Below are positions 1-7,958 of a DNA stretch of 32,055 bases, piece after piece. The notes under the pieces are model-generated. The model was not told the DNA's origin. It was given only the letters and a program-made list of their open reading frames with translations, and did no database searches. The translations under genes and the position numbers were made by a program. This stretch comes from an uncultured Micromonospora sp. GTDB lineage: Bacteria > Actinomycetota > Actinomycetes > Mycobacteriales > Micromonosporaceae. Numbering within the stretch: position 1 is the stretch's first letter; every line of letters starts with the position of its first letter. Where the stretch lies: assembly GCA_937951935.1 (NCBI GenBank), contig CALGAM010000030.1:1-32055 (forward strand). Direction: 5' to 3'.

Positions 1-189
1 CGGAACCACTTCGGTGACAAGGTCCTGCAGGCGGTGATCCCGCGGAACGTCCGGGTGTCGGAGGCGCCGAGCTACGGCCAGTCCGTCATGACCTACGATC
101 CCGGATCGCGGGGCGCCACGAGCTACTTCGAGGCGGCCCGGGAGATCGCGATGCGTGGCGCCAGGCAGGCTGTGGGCCGCAATGGGTAG
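1..189 (+). CDS. parA: ParA chromosome-partitioning ATPase, C-terminal fragment
   Basis: The window opens inside an in-frame coding sequence whose last 62 residues are visible. They include the stretch VIPRNVRVSEAPSYGQSV followed by YDPGSRGATSYFEAARE, which is characteristic of the C-terminal part of chromosomal ParA/Soj ATPases (residues around the end of the Walker fold and the last helix). The stop codon is TAG at 187-189. parB follows 30 nt later on the same strand, the usual parAB operon. ParA binds DNA non-specifically when ATP-bound and, with ParB-parS, segregates the origin region. The Walker motifs lie outside the window. Confidence 0.95.
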   Translation, partial: RNHFGDKVLQAVIPRNVRVSEAPSYGQSVMTYDPGSRGATSYFEAAREIAMRGARQAVGRNG

Positions 190-219
190 CTCGTCGAGAA
201 GATGGCTGGGAGGCGTGGC

Positions 220-1221
220 ATGAAGAACCGTCCGCGAGGTGGACTCGGCCGGGGTCTGGGTGCCCTGATTCCGACCGGGCCCGCGCTGGCCGCCGGAGCG
301 GTGGCGGCGCCTCCGGTCGGCCTGGCCGAGGCGTCGGCGGGGTTGACCGCTGACACCACCCGGCTGACTCCACCGCGCGAGCCGGACCTGGCTCCGGTGC
401 CCGGTGCCCGGTTCGCCGAGATCCCGTTGGACGCGATCAGGCCCAATCCCAAGCAGCCCCGGCAGATTTTCGACGACGAGGCCCTGGAGGAACTCAAGAT
501 CTCGATCCAGGAGGTCGGCTTCCTCCAGCCGATCGTGGTGCGGCAGCTCGCCGAGGACCAGTTCGAGCTCGTCATGGGCGAGCGGCGCTGGCGCGCGGCG
601 AAGGCCATCGGGCGGTCGACGATTCCGGCCATCGTCCGGGACACCCGGGACGACGCGATGCTCCGGGACGCGCTGCTCGAGAACATCCATCGGGCGAACC
701 TCAACCCGTTGGAGGAGGCGGCGGCCTACCAACAGCTGCTCGAGGAGTTCGGCGCGACGCACGAGGAGCTGGCCCGCCGCATCGGCCGGAGCCGTCCGCA
801 GATCTCCAACACGATCCGGTTGCTGAATCTCCCGGCCGAGGTGCAGAAGAAGGTGGCGGCGGGGGTGCTCTCGGCCGGCCACGCCCGCGCACTGCTGGCC
901 CTCGACGACCCGACGGCGCAGGAGGAGCTGGCCCGGCGCATCGTTGCCGAAGGACTCTCGGTACGGGCCACCGAGGAGGTGGTCAAGCTCGCGGAGAGCG
1001 CGCCGAAGAAGGCGAGCCCGGCGAAGCGTCGGGCCAAGGTCCACGCTCCGGGGCTTGCCGACCTGGCCGAGCGCCTCTCCGACCGCTTCGAGACCCGGGT
1101 CAAGGTCGACATCGGGCGGAACAAGGGCAAGATCACGATCGAGTTCGCCACGGTGGACGACCTGGAGCGGATCATCAGCATCATGGGTATGCCCGGACCG
1201 GATCGCGAATCGCTGGACTGA
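220..1221 (+). CDS. parB: ParB chromosome-partitioning protein (CTPase/parS-binding)
   Basis: A 333-residue protein beginning MKNRPRGGLGRGLGALIP, the typical actinobacterial ParB N-terminus that contacts ParA. I chose ATG 220 over ATG 202 because GGGAGG at 208-213 sits 6 nt before it. The N-terminal CTP-binding motifs are present: GERRWRA at about residues 120-126 and ENIHRANLNPLEEA at about 154-167. A helix-turn-helix for parS follows at about 178-200, and a C-terminal dimerisation domain ends the protein. Residues 20-60 are an Ala/Pro-rich linker. Two parS sites lie 200-380 bp downstream, so the system is self-contained. It is co-transcribed with parA and ends at a strong hairpin. Confidence 0.97.
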   Translation: MKNRPRGGLGRGLGALIPTGPALAAGAVAAPPVGLAEASAGLTADTTRLTPPREPDLAPVPGARFAEIPLDAIRPNPKQPRQIFDDEALEELKISIQEVGFLQPIVVRQLAEDQFELVMGERRWRAAKAIGRSTIPAIVRDTRDDAMLRDALLENIHRANLNPLEEAAAYQQLLEEFGATHEELARRIGRSRPQISNTIRLLNLPAEVQKKVAAGVLSAGHARALLALDDPTAQEELARRIVAEGLSVRATEEVVKLAESAPKKASPAKRRAKVHAPGLADLAERLSDRFETRVKVDIGRNKGKITIEFATVDDLERIISIMGMPGPDRESLD

Positions 1222-1238
1222 ACGGTCGACGTGCGTGA

Positions 1239-1278
1239 CCGGTGGCCGCGCCCGGGGAGGGCGCGGCCACCGGCTTTT
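1239..1278 (+). terminator. Rho-independent terminator of parAB
   Basis: A 14-15 bp perfect stem (1239-1253 pairing with 1259-1273, arms starting CCGGTGGCCGCGCC) with a short G-rich loop is followed by TTTT at 1275-1278. It starts 17 nt after the parB stop codon. Confidence 0.9.
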
Positions 1279-1416
1279 CGGGGATCGGACAGACCCGGGC
1301 CGGTTCCGTCGTACCCGAGGTCGTCGTCGCCGTGCCGACTGGTCGCCGTGCTGACTGGGGCGGGTCGAGACGGGCGGCCCGGACGCCGACGGTCTCCGGT
1401 GGTCCCGGCTGGGAGG

Positions 1417-1432
1417 TGTTTCACGTGAAACG
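1417..1432. promoter_or_regulatory. parS site 1
   Basis: TGTTTCACGTGAAACG matches the 16-bp parS consensus TGTTTCACGTGAAACA at 15 of 16 positions; the 14-bp palindromic core GTTTCACGTGAAAC (1418-1431) is perfect. ParB loads here. It lies in the non-coding gap after parB. Confidence 0.96.
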
Positions 1433-1582
1433 AGGGCCCGCGAACGTCCGGCGCCCGGCGTGAGTGTCGGCGGCGGCGGGTGCGCGTGCCGACCGGCCGG
1501 ACGAACTCGGCGCCGGATGCGGAGTTCCGCCCGCTCGGCACTCCGGCGGTTCGGGCCGTCCACCGTCGCTCCTGCCGGCCCC

Positions 1583-1598
1583 TGTTTCACGTGAAACA
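1583..1598. promoter_or_regulatory. parS site 2
   Basis: TGTTTCACGTGAAACA is a perfect 16/16 parS consensus, 166 bp from the first site. Both are inside the 618-nt gap (1222-1839) between parB and the next gene. Apart from these sites and the parB terminator I see no gene or other structure in that gap. Confidence 0.98.
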
Positions 1599-1803
1599 GC
1601 GCGGGAAGGCGCGGGTGGGGCGTGTGGGCGACCGGGCCGGGGACAACGACAGGTCGCCCACGGCGGAGTACGGAACGGCGGTGGGGGCGGTCGGGCGATG
1701 CGCCCCGGGCCGTAGCCGCGGACCTCCCAGAGGGATTCAGAACCGCTGCCGAAAGCCGTGTCCGGACCGGACGACGGCCGAGGCGCGACGGCCGAATCGG
1801 GTA

Positions 1804-1832
1804 GGGACAGCCGTCCCGAACTCGATTAGGGT
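1804..1832 (+). promoter_or_regulatory. Putative promoter of a leaderless gene
   Basis: TAGGGT at 1827-1832 fits the TANNNT -10 box; GGGACA at 1804-1809, 17 bp upstream, is a weak -35. The GTG at 1840 lies 7 nt after the -10 box, where transcription would start, and there is no Shine-Dalgarno sequence. This supports a leaderless transcript and that start codon. Confidence 0.55.
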
Positions 1833-1839
1833 CTGCGTC

Positions 1840-2565
1840 GTGCCCCACACCTCTCCTCCACTCCCCGACTTCACGAGGTGGCCTTCGTTCCCCTTCGAAG
1901 GCGAGTTCCGGGTCAAGAAGCTCGACGACCCGGTGGCGGTCGAGCCGCCCCGCAAGGGCGAGGGCACCAGTGAATGCCTTTCCTGCAGCGCGCCGGACGA
2001 GGCGTACATCTGGGTCAGTGAGCGATGGCGGGTGCGCGCCATGGACCGACCCACCGGCCTGCCGATGGTCCTGATCCTCGAATCCCGGTCCCATCTCGAC
2101 CTGGGGGATCTGCCCAACCTGCTCGCCGCCGAGCTGGGCGTCATGACGGTACGGCTCGAACGCGCCATCCGATCGCTGGACGGTGTCGCCCGGGTGCACG
2201 TCAACCGCTGGGGCGACGGAGCCGCGCACCTGCACCTGTGGTTCCTGGCCCGCCCGTACGGGCAGCTACAGCTGCGTGGCACGTTCCTGCCCCTCTGGGA
2301 CACCATTCTCCCGCCGATTCCCGAGGAGAAGTGGCGGGAGAACCTGGCCCTCGTCGCGGCCTGGCTGGCCGAGTTCGGCGGCCGCCCGCTGGCCGAACCG
2401 CCGCGGATCCAGTGGCAGGCGCCGTCGAGCCTGGACCAGTTGACGCCGGAGGGCGGGGTGACCGGTGACGTACCGTCCGGGCCGGACGCCGCCGACGCCG
2501 TCGAACCGGGTGACCCGGCCGGGGGTGACGGCGCCGCGCGCCCGGACGATCCCGGAACCCGGTGA
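1840..2565 (+). CDS. HIT-like domain protein, function unknown
   Basis: A 241-residue protein from GTG 1840 (leaderless context; longer upstream reading in the same frame runs through the parS region and has no start signal). Near the N-terminus a CLSC pair is followed by EAYIWVSERWRV, and in the middle an LILESRSHLDLGDLP segment leads to ...GAAHLHLWFLARP. This order (Cys pair, aromatic strand, a proline/His strand and an HxHxW stretch) resembles the HIT/GalT superfamily of nucleotide hydrolases and transferases, but the canonical HxHxHxx is not complete. The last 35 residues are a Gly/Asp/Pro-rich tail. It faces the ddl-like gene tail to tail. The assignment to the HIT fold is inference from pattern; the substrate is unknown. 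Confidence 0.7.
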   Translation: MPHTSPPLPDFTRWPSFPFEGEFRVKKLDDPVAVEPPRKGEGTSECLSCSAPDEAYIWVSERWRVRAMDRPTGLPMVLILESRSHLDLGDLPNLLAAELGVMTVRLERAIRSLDGVARVHVNRWGDGAAHLHLWFLARPYGQLQLRGTFLPLWDTILPPIPEEKWRENLALVAAWLAEFGGRPLAEPPRIQWQAPSSLDQLTPEGGVTGDVPSGPDAADAVEPGDPAGGDGAARPDDPGTR

Positions 2566-2571
2566 CCCGAA

Positions 2572-2620
2572 GCGGCCGGGTGCCCGGGTCAACGCGAGCG
2601 TCGGCCGGGCACCCGGCCGC
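2572..2620. terminator. Hairpin between convergent genes
   Basis: A perfect 15-bp inverted repeat (GCGGCCGGGTGCCCG at 2572-2586 with its complement at 2606-2620) separated by 19 nt lies between the converging HIT-like and ddl-like genes. There is no T-tract, which is common in high-GC actinomycetes. Likely a two-way terminator. Confidence 0.6.
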
Positions 2621-2685
2621 CCGTCGCGACGAACGGACACCACCGGACGGGTGAGCCCGACGCCGGGGACGCTCCCCCGCCGGAC

Positions 2686-3720
2686 TCAGGCCCGGCCGCG
2701 GCGCCGGGCGGCGCGGCCCACCAACGTGCGCAGGAGTTCGCCGAGGTCGAGGCCGGCCGCGCCGACCGCCAGCGGCAACAGAGAGGTCTCGGTCATCCCG
2801 GGCGAGACGTTGACCTCCAGCACGTGCGGCTGGTCGTCCTCGTCGACGATCAGGTCGACCCGGGAGAGGTCGCGAAGTCCGAGCGCGGTGTGCGCCGCCA
2901 GGGCGGTCTCCGTGACCCGGGCGGCGGCCTGGGCCGAGAGTCGGGCGGGGGCGTGCCAGGTGGTCAGGCCGGCGGTGTAGCGGGCGGCGTAGTCGTAGAC
3001 GCCGTTGCGGGGAACGATCTCGACGGCGGGGAGGGCCTGCGGGCCCTCCCCCAGGTCGACGACCGAGACCGCGACGTCCATGCCCGGCACGTAGCGTTCC
3101 ACCAGGGCGGTCGAGTCGTACCCGAAACAGCCGACCATCGCCGCCGGCAGCGCGGCCGGTTCCCGGACCACGGCGGCACCCAGACCCGACCCGCCCTGGG
3201 CCGGCTTGACCATGAGCGGCAGGCCGAGCCGGTCGACGATCCGGTCCAGGACGGCCGCGGCGCCGAGCTCGGAGAAGCGGTCGTGCGGCAGTGCCACCCA
3301 GTCGGGCGTCGGGATGCCGGCCTCCCGGAGTACCGCCTTCGCCGACGGCTTGTCCCAGGCCAGTCGCGACGCCCGGGCGTCGCACCCGACGTACGGAACG
3401 TCGCAGAGATCGAGTACGCCGCGCAGCGAGCCGTCCTCCCCGGTCGCCCCGTGCAGGGCGATCACCACCGCGTCCGGCGGATCCTGGGTCAGGATCGGCA
3501 ACAGGGTGGCGTCGGCGTCCCGCAGCTCCGCCTCGATCCCGACGGAGCGCAGTGCGTCGAGCACCCGACGGCCGGACTTCAGCGAGACCTCCCGCTCGTA
3601 CGACAGGCCGCCGGCGAGCACCATGACCCGCAGCTCCTCGGCTGCCTCACGGGGCGGTGTGGTCGGCCGGTCGGTGGTGGGTGGTTCGGCTGGGGAGTGC
3701 GTGCCCATGCCGGAGATCAT
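2686..3720 (-). CDS. D-alanine--D-alanine ligase-like ATP-grasp enzyme
   Basis: A 344-residue ATP-grasp ligase. The N-terminal signature LAGGLSYEREVSLKSGRRV (about residues 35-53), a central KPAQGGSGLGA nucleotide loop and the C-terminal metal-binding VLEVNVSPGMTETS all fit the Ddl family, which joins two D-amino acids using ATP. The loop has GGSG rather than the usual GSS, and EVNV replaces EVNT, so specificity may differ from D-Ala-D-Ala. ATG 3720 overlaps the stop of the upstream aminotransferase (ATGA), so translation is coupled; an in-frame ATG at 3708 is an alternative but has no better ribosome site. It is not in a mur cluster here, so it may be a paralogue of the housekeeping Ddl. Cytoplasmic. 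Confidence 0.85.
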   Translation of the reverse strand: MISGMGTHSPAEPPTTDRPTTPPREAAEELRVMVLAGGLSYEREVSLKSGRRVLDALRSVGIEAELRDADATLLPILTQDPPDAVVIALHGATGEDGSLRGVLDLCDVPYVGCDARASRLAWDKPSAKAVLREAGIPTPDWVALPHDRFSELGAAAVLDRIVDRLGLPLMVKPAQGGSGLGAAVVREPAALPAAMVGCFGYDSTALVERYVPGMDVAVSVVDLGEGPQALPAVEIVPRNGVYDYAARYTAGLTTWHAPARLSAQAAARVTETALAAHTALGLRDLSRVDLIVDEDDQPHVLEVNVSPGMTETSLLPLAVGAAGLDLGELLRTLVGRAARRRGRA

Positions 3721-5033
3721 GCCAAGTCAGGACCTGGCACGTCGGCGCCGGCCTGGCCCCGGCGACGGGTCGGCCGTCCACCGACGGCACCGAAGACCTG
3801 CCGCATCGCGGTCTCCTGCTCCATCACCATGGCGAGCCGGCGCACTCCCTCCCGGATGCGCTCCGGCGACGGGAACGAGAAGTTGAGTCGCATGTGGCCG
3901 CCCCCGGTGCCGTCGGCGTAGAAGCCGGTGCCGGGCACGTACGCGACCCGGGCGGCGATGGCACGCGGGAGCATCGCCTTGGCGTCGAGGCCGTCCGGCA
4001 GGGTGGCCCAGACGAACAGGCCGCCGCCCGGCCGGGTCCAGCTGGTCCCGGCCGGCATGTAGTCGGCCAGCGCGTCGAGCAGGGCGTCCCGCCGCTCCCG
4101 GTAGACCTCGCGGTAGACCTTGAGCTGCTGCCGCCAGGGCATCGTGGAGAGGTAGGTGGTGACGGCCGCCTGGGCGAAGGCACTGGGGCAGAGGATCTGC
4201 GCCTCGGTGGCGATCACCAGCTTGTCGCGGACCGCGTGCGGCGCCAGGATCCAGCCGACCCGCAACCCGGGGGCGAAGGTCTTGGAGAAGGTGCTGAGGT
4301 AGAAGACGCCGTCCCGGCGGCGGGCGCGCAGCGGTGCCGGCGCCTCGCCGTCGAACCAGAGCTGGCCGTACGGGTCGTCCTCGACCACCAGCAGACCGGC
4401 ACGCTCGCAGATGTCGAGGACGCGCTCCCGGCGCTCCTCCGACAGCGTCACCCCGGCCGGGTTCTGGAACGTCGGAATGGTGTAGAGGAACTTCGCCCGC
4501 CGCCCGGAGCGCGCGACGTCGGCGATCGCCGCCTCCAGCGCCTCCGGGATCAGCCCGTCGGCGTCCATCGGCACGTGCACCACCTGGGCCTGGGCGCTCT
4601 GGAAGACGCCGAGCGCGCCGACGTACGTCGGACCCTCGGCGAGGACGACGTCACCCGGATCGAGGAAGAGCCGGGCGACGAGGTCGAGCGCCTGTTGGCC
4701 GCCGACGGTCACCACCACGTCCTCGGGAGAGGCGCCGCAGCCGACGTCGATCCCGGAGAGGGACATCACCTCGCAGATGCGTTCCCGCAGTTCGGGCGTG
4801 CCCTGGCCGATGCCGTACTGCAGGGTGGTGGTGCCCTGCTCGGCGGCGAGCTGGTTCAGCATCTCGCCCACCGCGTCCAGCGGCAGCGCGGCGATGTAGG
4901 GGGCGCCCCCGGCGAGCGAGACGACCTCGGGCCGACTGGCCACGGCGAAGAGGGCTCGGATCTCCGAGGCCGTCATGCCGCGCACCCGTCGGGCGTAGCG
5001 ATCCGTGTAGTCGTCGAGCGTCGTGCCGGTCAT
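3717..5033 (-). CDS. PLP-dependent aminotransferase, class I/II (2-aminoadipate/valine-type family)
   Basis: A 438-residue fold-type I aminotransferase. Visible motifs are SLAGGAPY near residue 40, YGIGQGTPELRERI at 73-86, TFQNPAG at 188-194, VVEDDPYG at 216-223 and STFSKTFAPGLRVGW around 247-261, where K251 is the expected Schiff-base lysine. The order matches stand-alone relatives of the MocR C-terminal domain and LysN-type 2-aminoadipate transaminases. ATG 5033 is preceded by GGAGAGG; the longer reading to 5114 lacks a ribosome site. Its stop codon overlaps the start of the Ddl-like ligase, so both proteins are probably made together. The amino donor and acceptor cannot be read from sequence. 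Confidence 0.9.
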   Translation of the reverse strand: MTGTTLDDYTDRYARRVRGMTASEIRALFAVASRPEVVSLAGGAPYIAALPLDAVGEMLNQLAAEQGTTTLQYGIGQGTPELRERICEVMSLSGIDVGCGASPEDVVVTVGGQQALDLVARLFLDPGDVVLAEGPTYVGALGVFQSAQAQVVHVPMDADGLIPEALEAAIADVARSGRRAKFLYTIPTFQNPAGVTLSEERRERVLDICERAGLLVVEDDPYGQLWFDGEAPAPLRARRRDGVFYLSTFSKTFAPGLRVGWILAPHAVRDKLVIATEAQILCPSAFAQAAVTTYLSTMPWRQQLKVYREVYRERRDALLDALADYMPAGTSWTRPGGGLFVWATLPDGLDAKAMLPRAIAARVAYVPGTGFYADGTGGGHMRLNFSFPSPERIREGVRRLAMVMEQETAMRQVFGAVGGRPTRRRGQAGADVPGPDLA

Positions 5034-5460
5034 GCCCTCTCCTCGCTCGTCGTTGCCATGGTTACCACCGGCCGAGGTCGGCAACCGTGTCGTCGTCTGG
5101 CTCGTCCCACCCACCTCGGTGACCGTCGGGCACCCGACCGCCGTCTCGCGGTCCGCCGGGGGCGAGGGCCGGGGGTCCCGGCGGGCCTCGCCGATCCCGG
5201 GCCGGTCGGCGGCTTGTCGGTCGATCGTAATCCCCCTGATCTCGTACGGTCCTCACCTTCATGGATGGTCCACATGCCGGACCGGCCGGAGTGTGGCCGT
5301 TGGTGCCGGTGGCGATGCGTCGTACGGGTGGCCTGTCGACCGTTCGGGCGTCCTCTCCCCGGGCGGTCTCTTCCGGCGTACGATCGCTGGTTGGGGAAAG
5401 AGACCCGGGGATGGCGATATTCGCGGTCTTTGGACCTCCGAGAGGACTTGGGGATAGCCG
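5034..5460. other. Divergent intergenic region, no gene seen
   Basis: This 427-nt gap separates the minus-strand aminotransferase from the plus-strand GNAT gene and must hold both promoters. I see no convincing -35/-10 pair, no long palindrome and no small ORF with a ribosome site. A plus-strand reading of 74 codons starting at 5261 overlaps the GNAT start in another frame and has an Arg/Gly/Ser-rich, non-protein-like composition. Confidence 0.5.
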
Positions 5461-6147
5461 ATGTCGCGACGGCTGGTCAATCTGACCCTGGACACTCTCG
5501 AAGACCTGCCCCGGCCCTGCCGCCAGTGTGTCTACTGGGAGTTGGACCCGGTGGCGGCCGAACGCGCCCGCGCGGCGGGCGATCCCGGCCTGGAGAAGGA
5601 AGCATGGGTCTCCCAGACGCTGCTCGAGTGGGGCTCCTGCGGCAAGCTGGTCTACGTCGACGGTATGCCCGCCGGGTTCGTGATGTATGCGCCGCCGGCC
5701 TACGTTCCTCGGTCGATGGCGTTCCCGACCTCACCGGTCTCCGCCGACGCCGCGTTGCTGACCACCGCGCACGTCGTCTCCGCCTTCGCCGGCGGCGGGT
5801 TGGGCCGGATGCTCATCCAGGGGGTCGCCCGGGAGCTGACCAAGCGCGGGATCAAGGCGATCGAGGCCTTCGGTGACGCGAAGTTCGGCGACGCCGGCGA
5901 GGAGGGGGTGAGCCGCTGTGTGGCTCCGGCCGACTACTTCCTCTCGGTCGGCTTCAAGACGGTACGTCCCCACCCGCGCTATCCGCGGCTGAGACTGGAG
6001 CTGCGGACCGCGTTGTCCTGGAAGTCCGACGTCGAGTACGCCCTGGAGAAGCTGCTCGGCTCGATGAGCCCGGAGGGTCTGCTCCGTCCGGTCCGCCCCG
6101 CGACCCGGTCGGCCACCGCTCCCGTGGGCCCGTCGGCGGCCGGCTGA
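5461..6147 (+). CDS. GNAT-family N-acetyltransferase
   Basis: A 228-residue protein with an N-terminal CRQCVYWELDP segment and a GNAT core. The acetyl-CoA loop is recognisable at AGGGLGRMLIQGVARELTKR (motif A, about residues 118-137), followed by EAFGDAKFGD and a C-terminal strand around YFLSVGFKTVRPHPRYPRLRLEL, the usual motif B region. The Cys-x-x-Cys-x-x-Trp start is a feature of a subgroup found in actinobacteria next to the parAB/trx cluster (recalled, not checked). The last 25 residues are low complexity. It converges on the amidase gene with a 55-nt gap. Acceptor substrate unknown. Confidence 0.8.
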   Translation: MSRRLVNLTLDTLEDLPRPCRQCVYWELDPVAAERARAAGDPGLEKEAWVSQTLLEWGSCGKLVYVDGMPAGFVMYAPPAYVPRSMAFPTSPVSADAALLTTAHVVSAFAGGGLGRMLIQGVARELTKRGIKAIEAFGDAKFGDAGEEGVSRCVAPADYFLSVGFKTVRPHPRYPRLRLELRTALSWKSDVEYALEKLLGSMSPEGLLRPVRPATRSATAPVGPSAAG

Positions 6148-6202
6148 CCCGACCCGCGGCGCGCGGGGGCGCTCGCGGCGGGGTGGTGCGGACCGGGCGC
6201 GC

Positions 6203-7372
6203 TCAGTCGAACGACCTCGAACCGGCGGCGACCATCGCCCGCAGTTCGCCGACGTCGATCGACCCGGTCGGAACGTCGTGCTCGATCGGGTAGTACATCC
6301 GTTGCACCGCGGCGACGATGGCGTCCACCACCGTGTCCCGGAAGCGCGGGTCGGTCAGCCTGGCGCGGTCGGTGGGTGAGGTGAGGTAGCCGACGTCCAC
6401 CCGGACCGCCGGCATCCGGGTCAGCCGGAGCAGTTCCCACGACTTCGCGTGGGTACGGCAGTCACGCAGCCCGGTCCGGGCCACGATCTCCCGCTGTACC
6501 AGACCGGCCAGCCGCTCGCCGACCGTGGAGGTCACCCCGTTCGCGGTGCCGTAGTGGTACGTCGCGACGCCCTCCGCCGCGGGATTCGCGTGGCCGTCGA
6601 CGTGAATCGAGATCAGCAGGTCTCCGCCGAGTTCGTTCGCCAACTCGGCCCGGGCGAGGTCGGACAGCGGCGCGGTGGGGTTGGGGCTGCGGGTGAGGTG
6701 GACCCGGACGCCGACCGCGGCGAACCGGCCCTCCAGCCGGGCCGCGAGGTCGTACGTGAGCTCCGCCTCGGTCCACTGGCGCGCGCCGTCCGTCACCACG
6801 AACCCGGGATCGAAGGGGTCGTGGCCGGGGTCGATGACGATGACCTTGCCGACGAGGTTCGGGCCGGACTGCCGGAACGCCTCCGACTCCCGGAGCCACT
6901 GCGGGCGGCCGCCGACGACCTTGCGTCCGAGCCGGCGGAGCGCGTTCATGGTCTGCGGCCCGCAGGCGCCGTCCGGCACCAGCCCGACCTCGCGTTGGAA
7001 CTGGGCCACCGCCCGGGCTGTCCGGGCGCCGTAGATCCCGTCGGCCCGGCCGACGTCGTAGCCCATCTCCAGGAGGCGCTCCTGCAGGGCCCGAACGTCC
7101 TCGCCGATGAGCGGCTCGGGGATCGCCTGGTAGAGCGTGCGGGCACCGAGGCGCCACCGGGCGGCGTCCAGGGCCCGCCAGGTCTCCGGGCCGACCAGCC
7201 CGTCGACGCTCAGCCCGCGGTCCTGCTGGAAGGCGCGCACCGCGCGTTCCGTCTCCGCGTCGAACTCGTCGGCACCGGGAGGGCCTCCGGCCGGCAGCAG
7301 GTTCAGGCTGACCAGGACGGCGCGGATCTCCGTCACCGCGGGTCCGCGGTCACCACGTCGGATCGGGCGCAC
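6203..7372 (-). CDS. cwlM: CwlM-like N-acetylmuramoyl-L-alanine amidase homologue
   Basis: A 389-residue protein with two peptidoglycan-binding repeats (about residues 5-70 and 85-150) and an Amidase_3 domain (about 176-360). GTG 7372 is fixed by AGGAGG at 7379-7384, 6 nt upstream; there is no signal peptide, so it is predicted cytoplasmic. Zinc ligands are present (H184 in IDPGHDP, E202 in WTEAELTYD, H257 in SIHVDGH), but the catalytic Glu of VEVGFLS is replaced by Asp in VDVGYLTS (D326). As I recall it, mycobacterial CwlM shares this Asp, has lost the zinc ligands and acts as a PknB-phosphorylated activator of MurA. The C-terminal VPTGSID (T369, S371) aligns with the phosphorylated tail of CwlM. 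A regulatory role is therefore likely; residual hydrolysis is possible. Confidence 0.88.
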   Translation of the reverse strand: MRPIRRGDRGPAVTEIRAVLVSLNLLPAGGPPGADEFDAETERAVRAFQQDRGLSVDGLVGPETWRALDAARWRLGARTLYQAIPEPLIGEDVRALQERLLEMGYDVGRADGIYGARTARAVAQFQREVGLVPDGACGPQTMNALRRLGRKVVGGRPQWLRESEAFRQSGPNLVGKVIVIDPGHDPFDPGFVVTDGARQWTEAELTYDLAARLEGRFAAVGVRVHLTRSPNPTAPLSDLARAELANELGGDLLISIHVDGHANPAAEGVATYHYGTANGVTSTVGERLAGLVQREIVARTGLRDCRTHAKSWELLRLTRMPAVRVDVGYLTSPTDRARLTDPRFRDTVVDAIVAAVQRMYYPIEHDVPTGSIDVGELRAMVAAGSRSFD

Positions 7373-7559
7373 GGACAACCTCCTCTGCGTGCAGCGTGCC
7401 AGCCACCTGCCGCCCCGGACCTGAGGCGAGGAGCGCTTCCGGAGCGTATCGTGGCCCGTCTCCTGCCGGGCGCGGTTGCCGGCAGCGGGAGCACCAAACG
7501 ACCCTGCGGGGGTCACGGCGGCTGCGGCGGCCGGGCTGGGACGGGGCCGTCAGACGGCT

Positions 7560-7592
7560 GTGCCCGCATCCGCCGGTCACGGATGCGGGCAC
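7560..7592 (-). terminator. Hairpin downstream of trxA
   Basis: A perfect 13-bp stem (GTGCCCGCATCCG at 7560-7572 with its complement at 7580-7592) and 7-nt loop starts 22 nt after the trxA stop. There is no T-tract. It probably ends the trxBA transcript before the amidase gene, which begins about 190 nt further on with its own strong ribosome site. Confidence 0.7.
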
Positions 7593-7614
7593 GTACGGTC
7601 GGCGCGGCGTGCGG

Positions 7615-7938
7615 TTACAACGCCGACTCGATGAGTTTGACCAGGTCGCTCTTGGGCCGGGCGCCGACGATGGACTGGACCGGTTCCCCGTCCTTGAAGA
7701 CGGTGAGGGTCGGCGCGGACATCACCCGGTACGCCCGGGTCGTCTCCGGGTTGTCGTCGATGTTCAGCTTGACGATGCGGACCTTGTCGCCCATCTCGCT
7801 GGCGATCTCCTCCAGCAGGATGTCGACCTTGCGGCACGGCGCGCACCACTCGGCCCAGAAGTCCACCAGCACCGGCTTGTCCGACTGCAGCACGTCACTG
7901 GCGAAGCTCGCGTCGGTGACGACGCTCGTTGCTCCCAC
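7615..7938 (-). CDS. trxA: Thioredoxin with CAPC active site
   Basis: A 107-residue single-domain thioredoxin that reduces disulfides in cytoplasmic proteins and is recycled by the adjacent TrxB. The active site is WCAPC (C32, C35) instead of the canonical WCGPC. The buried Asp (D26 in VLVDFWA) and the cis-proline (P76 in MSAPT) are retained, but the helix proline five residues after C35 is Ile (I40). GTG 7938 has a long GGAGGAGGGG ribosome site at 7942-7951. trxB ends 20 nt upstream on the same strand, so the two form an operon. The order trxB-trxA-amidase matches trxB2-trxC-cwlM of M. tuberculosis. Confidence 0.96.
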   Translation of the reverse strand: MGATSVVTDASFASDVLQSDKPVLVDFWAEWCAPCRKVDILLEEIASEMGDKVRIVKLNIDDNPETTRAYRVMSAPTLTVFKDGEPVQSIVGARPKSDLVKLIESAL

Positions 7939-7958
7939 TAGCCCCTCCTCCGGGTGTC

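Noticed and set aside
3657..5876. A 739-codon plus-strand reading opposite the ligase and aminotransferase genes
   Set aside because: Same kind of antisense shadow; it runs through both real genes and the GNAT start.
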